A stretch of DNA of 64,000 nucleotides from Hemicentrotus pulcherrimus (GCA_003118195.1 BEXV01000057.1:80794-144793), one strand, 5' to 3'; positions 39,890 to 50,382 are shown, counted from the stretch's first letter. Notes: generated from the letters alone by a model not told the origin. A program made the numbers and translations.

Positions 39890-40170
39890 CAGCAAAGGGA
39901 GGGGGTTGAGGGTAGACCAATTTAAGGACGGGTGCCAAGAATTCCCGCTGGGTTTGGACAACCCCCATGGAGACAGACCAAACTGTAATCTGGTAAGACA
40001 AAGTGAAGTCTTGTGTGGTTACTACCCCCTCAATGCCAACGCTATGCCAGTCAGTCATTGGGGTATTGATGAGGTCTTGTCACCTGTTTGGAGGCTATAC
40101 TGTTTTACAAGACCTCAGAATAAAGAGCATCTGCATGTCTCTCACATACCCCAATCACACCTGATAGATA
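39890..40170. promoter_or_regulatory. Complex intronic island
   Basis: Less AT-rich; overlapping frames on both strands without recognisable product. Confidence 0.22.
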
Positions 40171-40849
40171 TGGGGGGTGTTTCACAAAGATTGTTTTAAA
40201 AAAAAATGGAGAGTCATTTGTAGCCTTAAAATAAAATATGTTCAAAAGCAGTATTTCAGAATTGTTATGAATTCCACATTAAGAACATGAAATCTCCTTT
40301 ACAATATAAAATATGAATGATTTGAATCAACATTTTATGACTTTTAAAATAACTTTTACAAAATGTTTTCATAGATGCTAACAGCTTTCCATAATTGTTA
40401 GTTCAACTTTGAGTTAAGTTTGACTTAGGATCTTTGTTAAACACCCCCTGTCCAATAACGAGACAAGAGTTTAGAAAGTTGCTGGGATCACATGCATATT
40501 TCAGTCAAATGATCCTTAATAAATTGGTTGATCAGAACCAGAAAGGCATCAATTCACATCATTTAACACCAGGCTAATGATCTTCTGACTATCAACAGAT
40601 GAAATTAGGCCCAGGGCTAAGTACAGACTTATGAATTATGATATTGCAACACAAGCCAATGAAAAGAGTTGAAATATGTGTCACGAGTAGTGATATCATA
40701 AATTTCAATTTTGAGCCAATCGGTCAGTTTGAGTTTTTTTTAAATATAACTACAAAATCGACTACTTAGACAAAGTAGCATGGCACATGAATTATGAACG
40801 GCCTTATCCCTGTATCTTTCCTGTATGAAAGACATTCCCAACCTTTTGT

Positions 40850-41420
40850 CCAGCTTCATCGCACATCTAGTTTCTTTAAATGAACTGATATCAAAGGGGT
40901 CTGGTCACTTCATTGGTGGATTAATCCTAATCCAAGGGGTATCCATTGTTCCTGTATTGATCCAAATTTGATTCCCAGACAGGTGAACAATCGCACAATA
41001 CCCCCTTACATCAATCCAAATCAACCTCAGCATGTGTAGTCAGTCTTTGGAGCCCCTACCACCAACACCACCAAAAAAAATCCTCCCATCCGTGACTGAC
41101 GTCAGGGGCCACTTCCGAAACAATGGAGCAGCCCCGAATTGATTTTTGATCTCTTAATTAATAATTCAGGCAGTACAGGACTGGTAGCACATTGCCCCAT
41201 TTTGGGGACACTCGTCAATGATGAATGGTAGATAATTGATGGAAAGATGTAACAACGTGGCGGGCAGGAAACCCAGCGCATTAGCAGGATGAATAATTGA
41301 CATGATATGGTCAATTTTCTCACAATGAAAGATGAATAATTAACGAGATCAAAGGTCTTATCGAATTCCGCAAAGCTCTTTCTATCAGCTATGAATCAAA
41401 CATCGATTTGTAGGAAATCA
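40850..41420. promoter_or_regulatory. Complex intronic island with TCF-like site
   Basis: Mixed-composition DNA with repeated AATAATT elements and a TCF/LEF-like ATCAAAG at 41348-41354 within GAGATCAAAGG. Confidence 0.3.
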
Positions 41421-42712
41421 CTATTACCACGGTGACTCACACAAGTTCTCACTCCAGACAATGGGCATTATTCTTTTGCATGATGTCCTTAAAATCCACA
41501 ACGGATGAGGTCCCAAGGTTTTGGTCTCTCCTGTCACTGCCTAAGGTTCACCACCAAACACTAGTTCCAATAAAAAGTGGTTGCTACAGCATCTATTATT
41601 AAAGGAGGCACTTAACATTCATTTTGTTTTATAGATGAAGTCATTACATATGCATCAAGCCTAAAAGTACTCATTTGATTAATGTTCTTCACCATTGATA
41701 AATGTGTTTTTCTTTCATTAGCTTATCATGTTTGGAATTTAAAATCTTAAAAGGCACTGTTTGTGATCTTTAAGTGGTTCATATTTTTCTAAAGGACAAT
41801 GGAATATGCAGGATATGAGTGAAATTAAAACTACAACTTTCTCCTCACCATTGACAGAAAATGATAATATCCCCCTATATCTGGCTGATGACAACAAATG
41901 GCTAACTGTAAACTCTGTCACTGTTGTGTCATCTTATTTGGTGTTTACAAACAAAGAATAAAGCAGGAAAACTCATCCAAACTAGATTCTTTTTTACAAT
42001 GCCTTAATCTAATGGTCTGACAGTTCTTTTCTCAGTGCTATAGAGGGGAATAGGACCATTAACATAGAGATTACACAATGTCTCAATGAGACTTGAGTCC
42101 ATCAACAATGCCAAGAGCAAATCTGGCACCACTTGGAGCTTGATGCATGGCTGTTAACTGGCCACCTAAGAGCAGCTGCATTTTAAGATTATTCCTCCAA
42201 TGTCATTACATGTCAAAGTGTCCAGTTATTGTAAAGACGCTAATGATGACCCTCTATTCTTCTGAATGTATGGATTAAACCTCATCACTGTACTTGGCCC
42301 AGGCCCAAGTTAATCAATGTTTACAAACACTACGCAACAATGCCTTTCAAGACAAGGTCTCTGCCACCACCACTAAAGATAAAAGAGTTGACTTTCTATA
42401 AGCATTCTCTCATCAAGAATAAATGATAATGGTATTTTAAGAAAAAAGGAACATCCAATCTGGCACCAACACACCCAAGCAATGAAGTGGGTGACAGTAG
42501 ACAGCCAAGGCTAGACAAAGTCAGAAGAACAGCCAAAAGAACAGCCAGAACAATGTGGACATAAGATGGCACTGGAACTTGAAATTAAGACCCTTGTGTG
42601 AAGATATTTTTGGCGACATCAGGGGACCACTACCACTATCTGAAACTTACAGAAAGAAGATTGATTGATTGCTTAAAAGAAAGGGGACATGTAGACGGAA
42701 GATATAAATGGG

Positions 42713-42990
42713 GAGGATGAAGGGAACAAAGAGGGAGAGATAGGTGAGAGGGGAGAGAAGGGAGAGAAGGGGAGAGAGAGGGGGAGAGAATGGAGGAGAG
42801 GGGAGAGAGAGAGGGGGAGAGAATGGAGGAAAGGGGAGAGAGAGGGGGAGAGAGAGGGAGAGAGGGGAGAAATGAGGAGAGGGGGGAAATGAGGAGAAGA
42901 AAGGGGGAGATGGGAGAGGCACAGAGAATTGTAGAAAGGGGGGGAAAGGGGGGAGAAGGGGAGATAAGGATGGAGGGTGGGTCTGAAAGT
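42713..42990. repeat. GGGAGA/GAGAGG polypurine minisatellite
   Basis: Units of the type GGGGAGAGAGAGGGGGAGAGAATGGAGGA repeat imperfectly. Pro/Leu/Ser frames on the minus strand are artefacts. Confidence 0.94.
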
Positions 42991-43142
42991 TAGAATGGAG
43001 AACAGAAATAGAAATACACAGAGGGAAGGGAAGGGATATATACAACCAAATGAGATGCAAAAGAGACGGGGACAAGACATCAAGACAATAAATAGCTTCT
43101 TTCTTTTTAAATTATTAACACTGTATATGTAACAGTTCAGAC

Positions 43143-43178
43143 AGTCCTTTTGTTGATGGGCAACATCAACAGAAGGAC
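43143..43178. repeat. Short perfect hairpin
   Basis: GTCCTTTTGTTGATG and CATCAACAGAAGGAC pair over 15 positions (one G-T) around a five-base loop. The low-complexity stem and small loop argue against a miRNA. Confidence 0.6.
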
Positions 43179-43833
43179 AATCTGCGCTGTTGCAACATCA
43201 TATCACACATCAACAGTGCTAAGATAGACAGCTAGGATTAAACAAAAACATACAATAAGACAATGACACAAAGGGACAAAGGGACAAAATGAAACAGAGA
43301 CAGCTACATCACATCCACTTGACATTGGGTCTAGGTGTTTGATAGTTAATCCACATCACATAGAGGGGATTATTCAGGGGGAGGGGATAACTAATCCACA
43401 GGCACCTTGCTGTCAATATTGATGAGCAGGATTCAGAGATCAAAAGAAGAATAAACATTGATCACCTTACATGTTATTAGTGAAAGTCAGAGTAAAGAAC
43501 TGCTTAATGCTGATCAAAATTGTTTGATGCTACAAATTAAGATAGCGAAAGAGCATTATACTTGTAGTTGTACAGCTGTCCTCCTAAACAATCAGCACAT
43601 ACTGTTAAAAAAAAGAAGGAACAGAGTGGGTGTCCTAAGCTTCAATCATATATCCTGGTACATTTCATAATGTTGTTGTACTTATTCATTTCAAAGAAAT
43701 AGCTGATGGATTGCGGTCATCCCCAAGGAGCTGTTACCCTCCTACAAAGTCCAATTACTCTGAATCCCTAGAACTAGATTGGTTTTGCTACTTTATTTGT
43801 TTCAAGACTATACATGTACATGATTATATACAT

Positions 43834-43968
43834 CATAGTTCATATGCTGTTGATGTCAAATTATACACAAACTTTAATTACAAGGGGGCCCTGTCGGTTT
43901 TGACTGCTGATTTAAGTACAAAGGTGTGGGTTCAAATGCAGTCAATATGCTGATGTCCTTAAACAGAA
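43834..43968. repeat. Direct repeat module, copy 1
   Basis: CATAGTTCATATGCTGTTGA starts this block. Copy 2 begins 272 bp later at 44106 and is nearly identical over about 135 bp. Confidence 0.9.
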
Positions 43969-44105
43969 CATTATATATTTCAATTGACTACATTACCTGT
44001 AGAATATGCAATACAGAGTGAGTAAGATATCTAGTTTGTGAAAATGTAAAGTGAAAGAAGAATGAATGACTACATGTATATTTTAGTGTCATTTAAAAGA
44101 AAAAG

Positions 44106-44240
44106 CATAGTTCATATGCTGTTGATGTGAAATTATACACAAACTTTAATTACAAGGGGGCCCTGTCGGTTTAGACTGCTGATTTAAGTACAAAGGTGTG
44201 GGTTCAAATGCGGTCAATATGCTGATTACCTTAAACAGGG
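44106..44240. repeat. Direct repeat module, copy 2
   Basis: Matches 43834-43968, including GGGGGCCCTGTCGGTTT and AAAGGTGTGGGTTCAAATGC. The segment between the copies (43970-44103) recurs in diverged form at about 45872-46012. Confidence 0.9.
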
Positions 44241-44759
44241 CACTCGTTCTACTATTGATGGTGTCTTTACCGCTGCAGCTGTAAATTGATATTAAACTGG
44301 TAGAAATTCCAGTTTCTTGTAACTATGCACTGTGCACTAAAGCTTATAAGGCAAGGGAAACAATTTTGTCCACAGAAGAACCTTAAATGTGTTTTACGCT
44401 CACATGGTTTGGGAGTAGAATGATATGGCAGCAGTCCACCAGCAGTATATTCATTTGTATATGAGATGGATTTCTGCAGCATATCACACAAAGTAGCTAC
44501 TTATTGCACTGTGATAAAATTACTGTAAGAGCGCTACACAAGTGCCACTATTGTATTGTATTGTACTGACATTATCAGGTATAAAAATAACAGCATCAAC
44601 TTTTAAACACAATCACTCAACGGACATTCACACAATTTTGACATACATTGGTCAATACTGATGTCTCTCTACGTGCATTAAATGTTTTGACTGAATCATA
44701 TAAAATGCCAAGAAACATAGGAGACGTTCCATGTTATATTCTTGAAGGAGTGCACTTAC

Positions 44760-44861
44760 CTTTTTGGTTGCCAGCCCGGGTTCTTGATCAAGTAACCCGA
44801 TGAGAACAGGAACGTTGCCCTTGGCAGACTCTAGCATCCATTGCCTTTCTAGAGGTTCAAG
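44760..44861 (-). CDS. sowah: SOWAH-family exon, first ankyrin-like helix pair (102 nt)
   Basis: This internal exon encodes 34 residues, beginning LEPLERQWMLESAKGN and ending PGLATKK. It is preceded on the minus strand by a strong pyrimidine tract ending in TTTCAG and followed by a consensus GTAAGT donor. Both ends are phase 0. SOWAH (sosondowah, formerly ANKRD43/56/57/58) proteins carry a very similar segment, L(D/E)PLEHxWM...G....L..LL...PGL..(K/R)R, just before the DF(I/V)TG ankyrin start; this family pattern is from memory. The WM after LEPLE and the A..G....L..LL...PGL spacing form an ankyrin-type helix-turn-helix. The following DFIT sits on the separate exon 4770-4781, about 40 kb away. 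The molecular function of SOWAH proteins is poorly defined; they combine an N-terminal winged-helix-like domain, a disordered middle and C-terminal ankyrin repeats. Another ankyrin family is possible but less likely. Confidence 0.82.
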
Positions 44862-45451
44862 CTGAAAGACAGAGGGAAGGAAGAAAGAAACTGGCTGGAA
44901 TGAGTAACTATACAGGTGACATTAAAATACAGGGGAAACTTGTTATAGCAACTCACAAAGACTGAGAAAATTACCAAGTCTATTACATTAAAACCCAAAA
45001 CAATAGATTATGAAATACATGTATATCCATGAAGGATAAATGTTTATGAGAGTTTGTTATAACAAGGTTTCCACTGTATAATGTTTAGAATGAGATACTC
45101 CTACCCTAAATTCAAATTTCTTCAACATCTCCAAATATAACATTGCTAGAAATATATTAACATTATTAACTATTGACTACAAATATTTAGACCCTGTCAA
45201 TACATGTATATGATCTCACAATCAGTTAAAAATATATAGTACTGTTGAAATTGGTGGTAAAAATATTAACATATATTTCCTTGCAAATGTAGTAATGTAA
45301 AACACTGAAGAAAATGAATATATATTTTTGTTTAATGTGGGTAGGAATTTGTTCAGACACTTTTCTTCTTAACTGTTAGTACATTGTACATTTTATTGAA
45401 AGATTTACTATTAACATTTTTGCCACTGCTGATGACTTTCTTGCTACTTAC
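44862..45451 (-). other. SOWAH intron, 590 bp
   Basis: This short intron separates the 9-nt exon from the LEPLERQWM exon, bounded by GTAAGT at 45446-45451 and CAG at 44862-44864. It is AT-rich, with no other feature seen. Confidence 0.5.
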
Positions 45452-45460
45452 CACCAGGTC
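45452..45460 (-). CDS. sowah: Candidate SOWAH 9-nt microexon encoding DLV
   Basis: On the minus strand a T-rich tract ending ATTATTTTAG precedes nine bases, GACCTGGTG, followed by GTAAGTAG. Both splice sites are good. The exon is phase 0 and encodes Asp-Leu-Val, giving ...DTPAK-DLV-LEPLERQWM between the exons at 49286-49372 and 44760-44861. Three hydrophobic/acidic residues just before LEPLE suit the start of the ankyrin-cap segment. A CTGCTG lies about 25 bases upstream of the acceptor; UGC elements in that position are typical of SRRM4-type neural microexons in vertebrates, though here this is only suggestive. Because the exon is symmetric it could be skipped without a frameshift. A chance acceptor-donor pair cannot be excluded without RNA evidence. 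Confidence 0.55.
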
Positions 45461-45871
45461 CTAAAATAATTCAAACAATTCAGCAGTGTCATGATATGCC
45501 TATAATAAACAAAGCTAAGAACAATATATCCAACATAAATGATAAATAAGTTGAAGAAACTAGTAACTCGAACATGAAATGGATAACTGAATCACAATTG
45601 ACAGAAGTAGAGGTTTCAAATACAAGCATAAATGAATCAAATAATTTAATTACAAATGTAATGAACAATCTAAGCTTAGCCAAAATAGCCACATTGTTCT
45701 CAATAAGGGGGAAAACCCTGATGAGAATCAAAGCATGCATTAGGTTTGGTGAAAGTGCAGTTTGCAAGAGTGTATGCTGGTGCTACAGGGACACATATCA
45801 ACAAGAGCAATACATGACTTGTAAGAAATAATGAAAAGAGACCAAGTATTTTCCTTAGAAAATTACAAGAA

Positions 45872-46012
45872 CATTATATATTTCAACTGATATATTGACT
45901 AAATTAACTGTAGAATATACATAATAGAGTGAGTAAAATACTTGTACTTTTTGAAAATATGAAGTGAAAAAAGGGGGGAAAATGACATTATTTGAATGTC
46001 ATTTTAAAGAAA
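45872..46012. repeat. Diverged copy of the 43970-44103 module
   Basis: Shares TTATATATTTCAA.TGA, TGTAGAATAT, AGAGTGAGTAA and GTGTCATTT/ATGTCATTT AAA blocks in the same order and orientation. Confidence 0.7.
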
Positions 46013-46027
46013 ACTAGATGGAATTTT

Positions 46028-46041
46028 GACTGCGCGCAGTC
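46028..46041. repeat. Perfect 14-bp palindrome
   Basis: GACTGCGCGCAGTC reads the same on both strands and lies just inside the left end of the gap-spanning repeat. Confidence 0.85.
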
Positions 46042-46124
46042 CAAAATGATGCCTCCGCCATAGAGCAATTTGTGTTGTATCTGTCGGTTTTTTAATGATA
46101 ATGCACTCACAAGCTATTTATAGG

Positions 46125-46485
46125 CATACATAATGAGCCACATGACCTTTGACCTGATGACTCTAAAATCTAATCAGTTCATTGGCTCTGCAAGCTACAG
46201 TTTGATGGTAATATGTATATTGGTTCTCATGATAATGCGATCACAAGCTATTTGTGTATACATAATGAGCCCTGTGACCTTTGACCTAGTGACCCCAAAA
46301 TCTAATCAGTTCATTGGCTTTGCAAGATACATACATGACCCAAGTTTGGCAGGAATCCATCGATCGGTTCTAGAGATAAGGCGATCAGAAGCTATTTTTT
46401 GAAAACATAATGAGCCCTGTGACCTTTGACCTTTGACCTACGTGCTCCAAAATCCAATCAGATTGTCTTCCTATGGTGATACACA
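46125..46485. repeat. Tandem repeat (about 130-145 bp units) carrying TGACCTTTGACCT
   Basis: Three units each begin CATAATGAGCC..[G/C].TGACCTTTGACCT and continue CC.AAATC.AATCAG. They also share A.GCGATCA.AAGCTATTT at the unit ends. Each carries a DR1-type nuclear-receptor-like direct repeat; the third has three half-sites. The array abuts the gap. Confidence 0.85.
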
Positions 46486-46560
46486 CTATCATTTAGTTTG
46501 AAGTTTAAATCTCCAGTGGTTCTTGAGATATCATGATATCAATCTCAATGTATGGAATTT

Positions 46561-46966
46561 NNNNNNNNNNNNNNNNNNNNNNNNNNNNNNNNNNNNNNNN
46601 NNNNNNNNNNNNNNNNNNNNNNNNNNNNNNNNNNNNNNNNNNNNNNNNNNNNNNNNNNNNNNNNNNNNNNNNNNNNNNNNNNNNNNNNNNNNNNNNNNNN
46701 NNNNNNNNNNNNNNNNNNNNNNNNNNNNNNNNNNNNNNNNNNNNNNNNNNNNNNNNNNNNNNNNNNNNNNNNNNNNNNNNNNNNNNNNNNNNNNNNNNNN
46801 NNNNNNNNNNNNNNNNNNNNNNNNNNNNNNNNNNNNNNNNNNNNNNNNNNNNNNNNNNNNNNNNNNNNNNNNNNNNNNNNNNNNNNNNNNNNNNNNNNNN
46901 NNNNNNNNNNNNNNNNNNNNNNNNNNNNNNNNNNNNNNNNNNNNNNNNNNNNNNNNNNNNNNNNNN
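46561..46966. other. Assembly gap (406 Ns)
   Basis: An unbroken run of N. It interrupts a repeat element: ATGCCTCCGCC lies on the left (about 46049) and an ACGGACGT array with a GCCTCCG/CGGAGGC hairpin on the right. Repeat content probably caused the gap. Any reading frame across it is meaningless. Confidence 0.99.
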
Positions 46967-47068
46967 ACGGACGTACGGACGTACGGACGTACAGACGTAC
47001 GGACGGACGTACGGACGGACAACCCGAAAACATGATGCCTCCGGCACCACCTTCGGTGGCGGAGGCAT
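46967..47068. repeat. ACGGACGT tandem array with terminal hairpin
   Basis: About six 8-bp ACGGACGT units (46967-47020) lead to AACCCGAAAACATG. A hairpin follows in which ATGCCTCCGGCACC pairs with GGTGGCGGAGGCAT at one mismatch. ATGCCTCCGCC also occurs at about 46049 left of the gap, so the element probably spans the gap. I recall this end sequence as a frequent echinoid repeat. Confidence 0.7.
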
Positions 47069-48447
47069 AAAAATTATTTGGTTTATTAAACATGTGCAAA
47101 ATCAAAAATGTGTGAAAACATAGCGGTGCATATTTGACAGGACTTCTACATTAATCAGGGCCCAATCTTTTAAGTGCAGTGGCAATGGATCTGAATTGGC
47201 AATGGCTCTGTGCATAAGAAATAAAAAATATGTTTGCAAATGACTGTAGGTCTTGTCATCAATTTTAATTGATTGCAACTTTTCAAAAGACAGGGCCCTG
47301 AACATCAGAGAGAAAGCCAAGTAAAGCAAGAAATGTGCTTTTTAGAAAGAAAGGAAAGATGATCACATACAACCCAAATGGAAGATTGGTTTTCTTCAAA
47401 AGGGATTATTTCTCTCTCACTCTCTCTTTCTCTCTCTCTCCGTGCAAATGACACATATTTGTGCAGGAAGTACATTGTAAAAACAACAGTGTTTACCCAT
47501 ATTATCCTGTGAAGTCTGATTTGAAGTATTGTGATACTATGTTCTCATCTACCTTAGATATCATGTTTATTTGGAATGTCTCTTTTTATAGAGGAAAAAG
47601 TTGCTCTGTGAAAAAAATTTGTTTTGTCAACATGAGCCTCTAGACCGAACACTAATTTACCATCAAAACTTTCTGCCCTTTGGGGCAGATCGAGTATGGG
47701 TCTGCTTCTATAAATGACACTATCTATCCATAAGTATGCCTTTTACTGATGATTGTTCTTTAAGTTTTTCTTTCTTTTAGCAAGAGGGTTTTAACTTGAT
47801 GTGTTAATGAAAACCATGATCAATCTCGGCTCATATTAATAAAAAAACCTTCATAAGCCTAGTCATCAACCTAAATATAAACCATAGCCTATGAAATCAG
47901 TTGACAACTACGTTAGCTTTAAAAAGAAGGTTTTGTGAAAATAGGCCCTGTCTTCTGCCTAGAAATTATACAAGGGTAATCACAACAAACATTAAATCAC
48001 CCCAGAACAATTCCTAGATTTTGTAGGGAATTTAAAAAAAAACAGATGTTTAATCATGTAACAATTTTTTTTAATTAGCCCTCAAAGATAAACAAAACTA
48101 TTTTTTTGAAACTATCACGCATAAAAAGAGGAAGTGCAAATGAAAATGAAATAAAATAAATGTTTGATGTTTCAAAAAACATTTTGTAATTTTATAGTTA
48201 CCCATTAAGATTAAACAAAATATAAATACATATATCCTTACTAAAACATAGAAAGAGTAAAAAAAAGGTGATGAAAAAATGAGATACCAAAAGATAACCA
48301 TAGTAAAGAGACAAACACAAAATGAACAACCTTGAAAACAAAGCAAAAGATAAAGAGAGAAAAAAAGAAAGCAAAATAATAATTTGCATAACAGAAATAA
48401 TAGCGTAACTGCAAAATTCTTTAAAACCAAATTGTTAACATAAATAA

Positions 48448-48449
<2 letters not shown>

Positions 48450-48484
<35 letters not shown>
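48450..48484. repeat. (AT)n microsatellite
   Basis: About seventeen AT units. Confidence 0.96.
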
Positions 48485-48488
<4 letters not shown>

Positions 48489-48780
48489 TTTTTTAAAGCA
48501 TTGTACAAAATGTAAGGAAAAATTTGAAAAGAGAAAAAAGAATAATGTTCACACCAAAGCAAATGATAAAGAGAAGTTTACCAAGACAAAGAAGAGTTCA
48601 GCACTACAATAGTTGTTCTACAATTCAAATGACACAAGAACACCTTTATGAAGACATATTCACACAATAAGGGCAGCAATTGTAAGCATGTACAAGCTTT
48701 TCAACTATATTAAGTGATTCAAAGAATTAAATTGCAAAACTTGAGAGGAATAAAAATGTTGCTGTAAATTTTGATTGCCA

Positions 48781-48792
48781 CCCCCCCCCCCC
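48781..48792. repeat. Poly-C run
   Basis: Twelve consecutive C. Confidence 0.95.
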
Positions 48793-49285
48793 TTCCATTT
48801 CCCCTTTGTAAGGAAAACAATTCCACCAAAACCTATCAACACTTAAATTTATGACATCTAATGGTAAGTGTTTTATACATAGTTGGTCTGACCTTGGTCA
48901 TATGAAAAAGGGCATCACGCTAATGATTTATACATCTAAATGTTTCAAAGACCACACTTAAGGTAGTGATGGGTACAATTTTAAAGTTAGAATTTCAAAC
49001 ATTTATTTTGGAACTTGTCTTATGAATGATTATGTGAATATGACTTATAGCTAAGAATTCAATGCTGTAAAACAAGTGAAAGAAACACAGAAAATAAAAG
49101 CATGCCAACATTTTAAATTCAGAAAAGAAAACAAAGAGACACTCCAGCTTTCAAATCTGCTGCTCATTTCTTCCGTCACCAAACCACCATGAAGCAGCAC
49201 CGCAGCAATGAGAAGAGGAAGCAGCGAAAAAAGGAAATTTAAAAAGTGCAGAACAGGAGAGCAAAATCTCAAACTTGTCCGTTAC

Positions 49286-49372
49286 CTTAGCTGGGGTGTC
49301 TGGATATGAGTTTCCACTACTTGTGGACTTTATGGATCGTAACGTGTCCGATGATACAGATTCTGTTAAGTC
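49286..49372 (-). CDS. sowah: SOWAH exon, Ser/Thr-rich linker (87 nt)
   Basis: This phase 0-0 exon encodes 29 residues, starting DLTESVSSDTLRSIK and ending YPDTPAK. The acceptor is pyrimidine-rich and ends CTTTCCCAAAG; the donor is AAG|GTAACG. The product is rich in Ser, Thr and acidic residues with no domain pattern, as expected for the long disordered middle of SOWAH proteins between the winged-helix and ankyrin parts. It joins in frame to DLV (45452-45460) or directly to LEPLERQWM (44760-44861). The frame stays open through the donor into the intron, so the exon end rests on the splice consensus rather than on a stop. Several SS/TS/TP pairs could be phosphorylation sites, but this is inference. 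Confidence 0.62.
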
Positions 49373-50097
49373 CTTTGGGAAAGCATGGAATAATGAAGTG
49401 AAACAAACCATTTCATTGTGAAATTTGTTCAGTATGAACCTACTTGGTACATGTATATCTCCTAGACACTGACATCATGTTTAACACTTGCTAAATGGGA
49501 AATTTAAATTAAAACTGTTCTGAACTTTGCACATTCTACAGTTGAGATATGTAAACAGGATCCTGTGCCATCAACAAGATAAAGCAGAAAAACAGTGTGA
49601 TGCAAAATCAGTTATCATTCAAACAAATCAGGATAAACAACATTCATGGTCATGATCCGTTCTTAAGTTTATTTTTTTACATTGAAATTACAAAATGTTA
49701 TTTGACATTATTGTTTGAAGAAAAAATGACACAAAATTTACATGCCCCAGCATTACAAAGTGCAAACTTCAGTTGTAAACCATCATTGGCATCTTTCACA
49801 ATAACCTCGGCTTCATGGTGAAGTAAACATCATAAAAGAAGCCTTTTCCACAGATGATGTTGAAGAAAATAAACAGATGAGTTCTCTTCTCCTTTTCTTT
49901 TTATTTTCCTGGGAAAAAAATGTTACAGCGCCACCTTCAGTTCACTTTATAACCACAAACCATCGATTCATTTTGGTTAACGTTATGTAAGTGTTACAGA
50001 AGGTGAAGATGTTAATGGTGATGGATCCAATCAGGTGTGTCGCTTAAGCAGGGTGTGTGTGGGGTGTAACAACCCCCTTAAAAACACTTTCTTTTAT

Positions 50098-50278
50098 ATT
50101 ACCATTCTTTTTTCCTCTCTTTCTCTCCCTCTGTCTCTCTCCCTCTCTCCATTCAATCTCTATCTCTTTACTTAAATCTCTAACTTTCTCTCCCTTTCTG
50201 TGTCTGTCTCCAACTCTGTCTCTCTCTCTCTCTCTCTCTCTGACTGTCTATATTTCTCTCTTTCTCTCTCTTTCTCTC

Positions 50279-50311
<33 letters not shown>

Positions 50312-50382
50312 TCAATCTTTCTCTATTTCAATCTCTATTTCTCTCCCTTTCTGTCTGTTTCTCTCTCTCTCTCTCTGTCATT
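50098..50382. repeat. CT-rich microsatellite tract
   Basis: CT, CTTT and CTGT units; the 110-codon plus-strand frame here is an artefact of the repeat. Confidence 0.95.

Larger units (their letters stand above)
4782..44759 (-). other. Giant (about 40 kb) SOWAH intron inside the ankyrin domain
   Basis: This intron lies between ...PGLATKK (44760-44861) and DFIT (4770-4781). The donor is GTAAGT at 44754-44759 and the acceptor ends CCCACAG at 4782. It holds no exon I could recognise on either strand. Sub-features are listed separately: complex islands, microsatellites, a SINE, a foldback element and local duplications. Stretches not listed (for example 4800-6960, 7030-8700, 16270-16740, 17130-18690, 26000-26350, 26550-27480, 28870-30380, 31410-32050, 38110-38860 and 41430-42700) are AT-rich with nothing I could identify. 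Confidence 0.65.
45461..49285 (-). other. SOWAH intron containing the tandem repeat, gap and microsatellites
   Basis: Bounded by GTAACG at 49280-49285 and TAG at 45461-45463. It holds the DR1-bearing tandem repeat, the N gap with an ACGGACGT array, a CT run near 47408-47440, an AT run at 48450-48484 and a C run at 48781-48792. The remainder (47070-48440 and 48800-49280) is AT-rich with nothing recognised. Confidence 0.5.

Noticed and set aside
42647..43083. Minus-strand frames of 136-142 codons
   Set aside because: Complement of a GGGAGA minisatellite.
46505..47123. Six open frames of 160-196 codons across the gap
   Set aside because: They consist of N-derived unknown residues plus the ACGGACGT array; no coding information exists.
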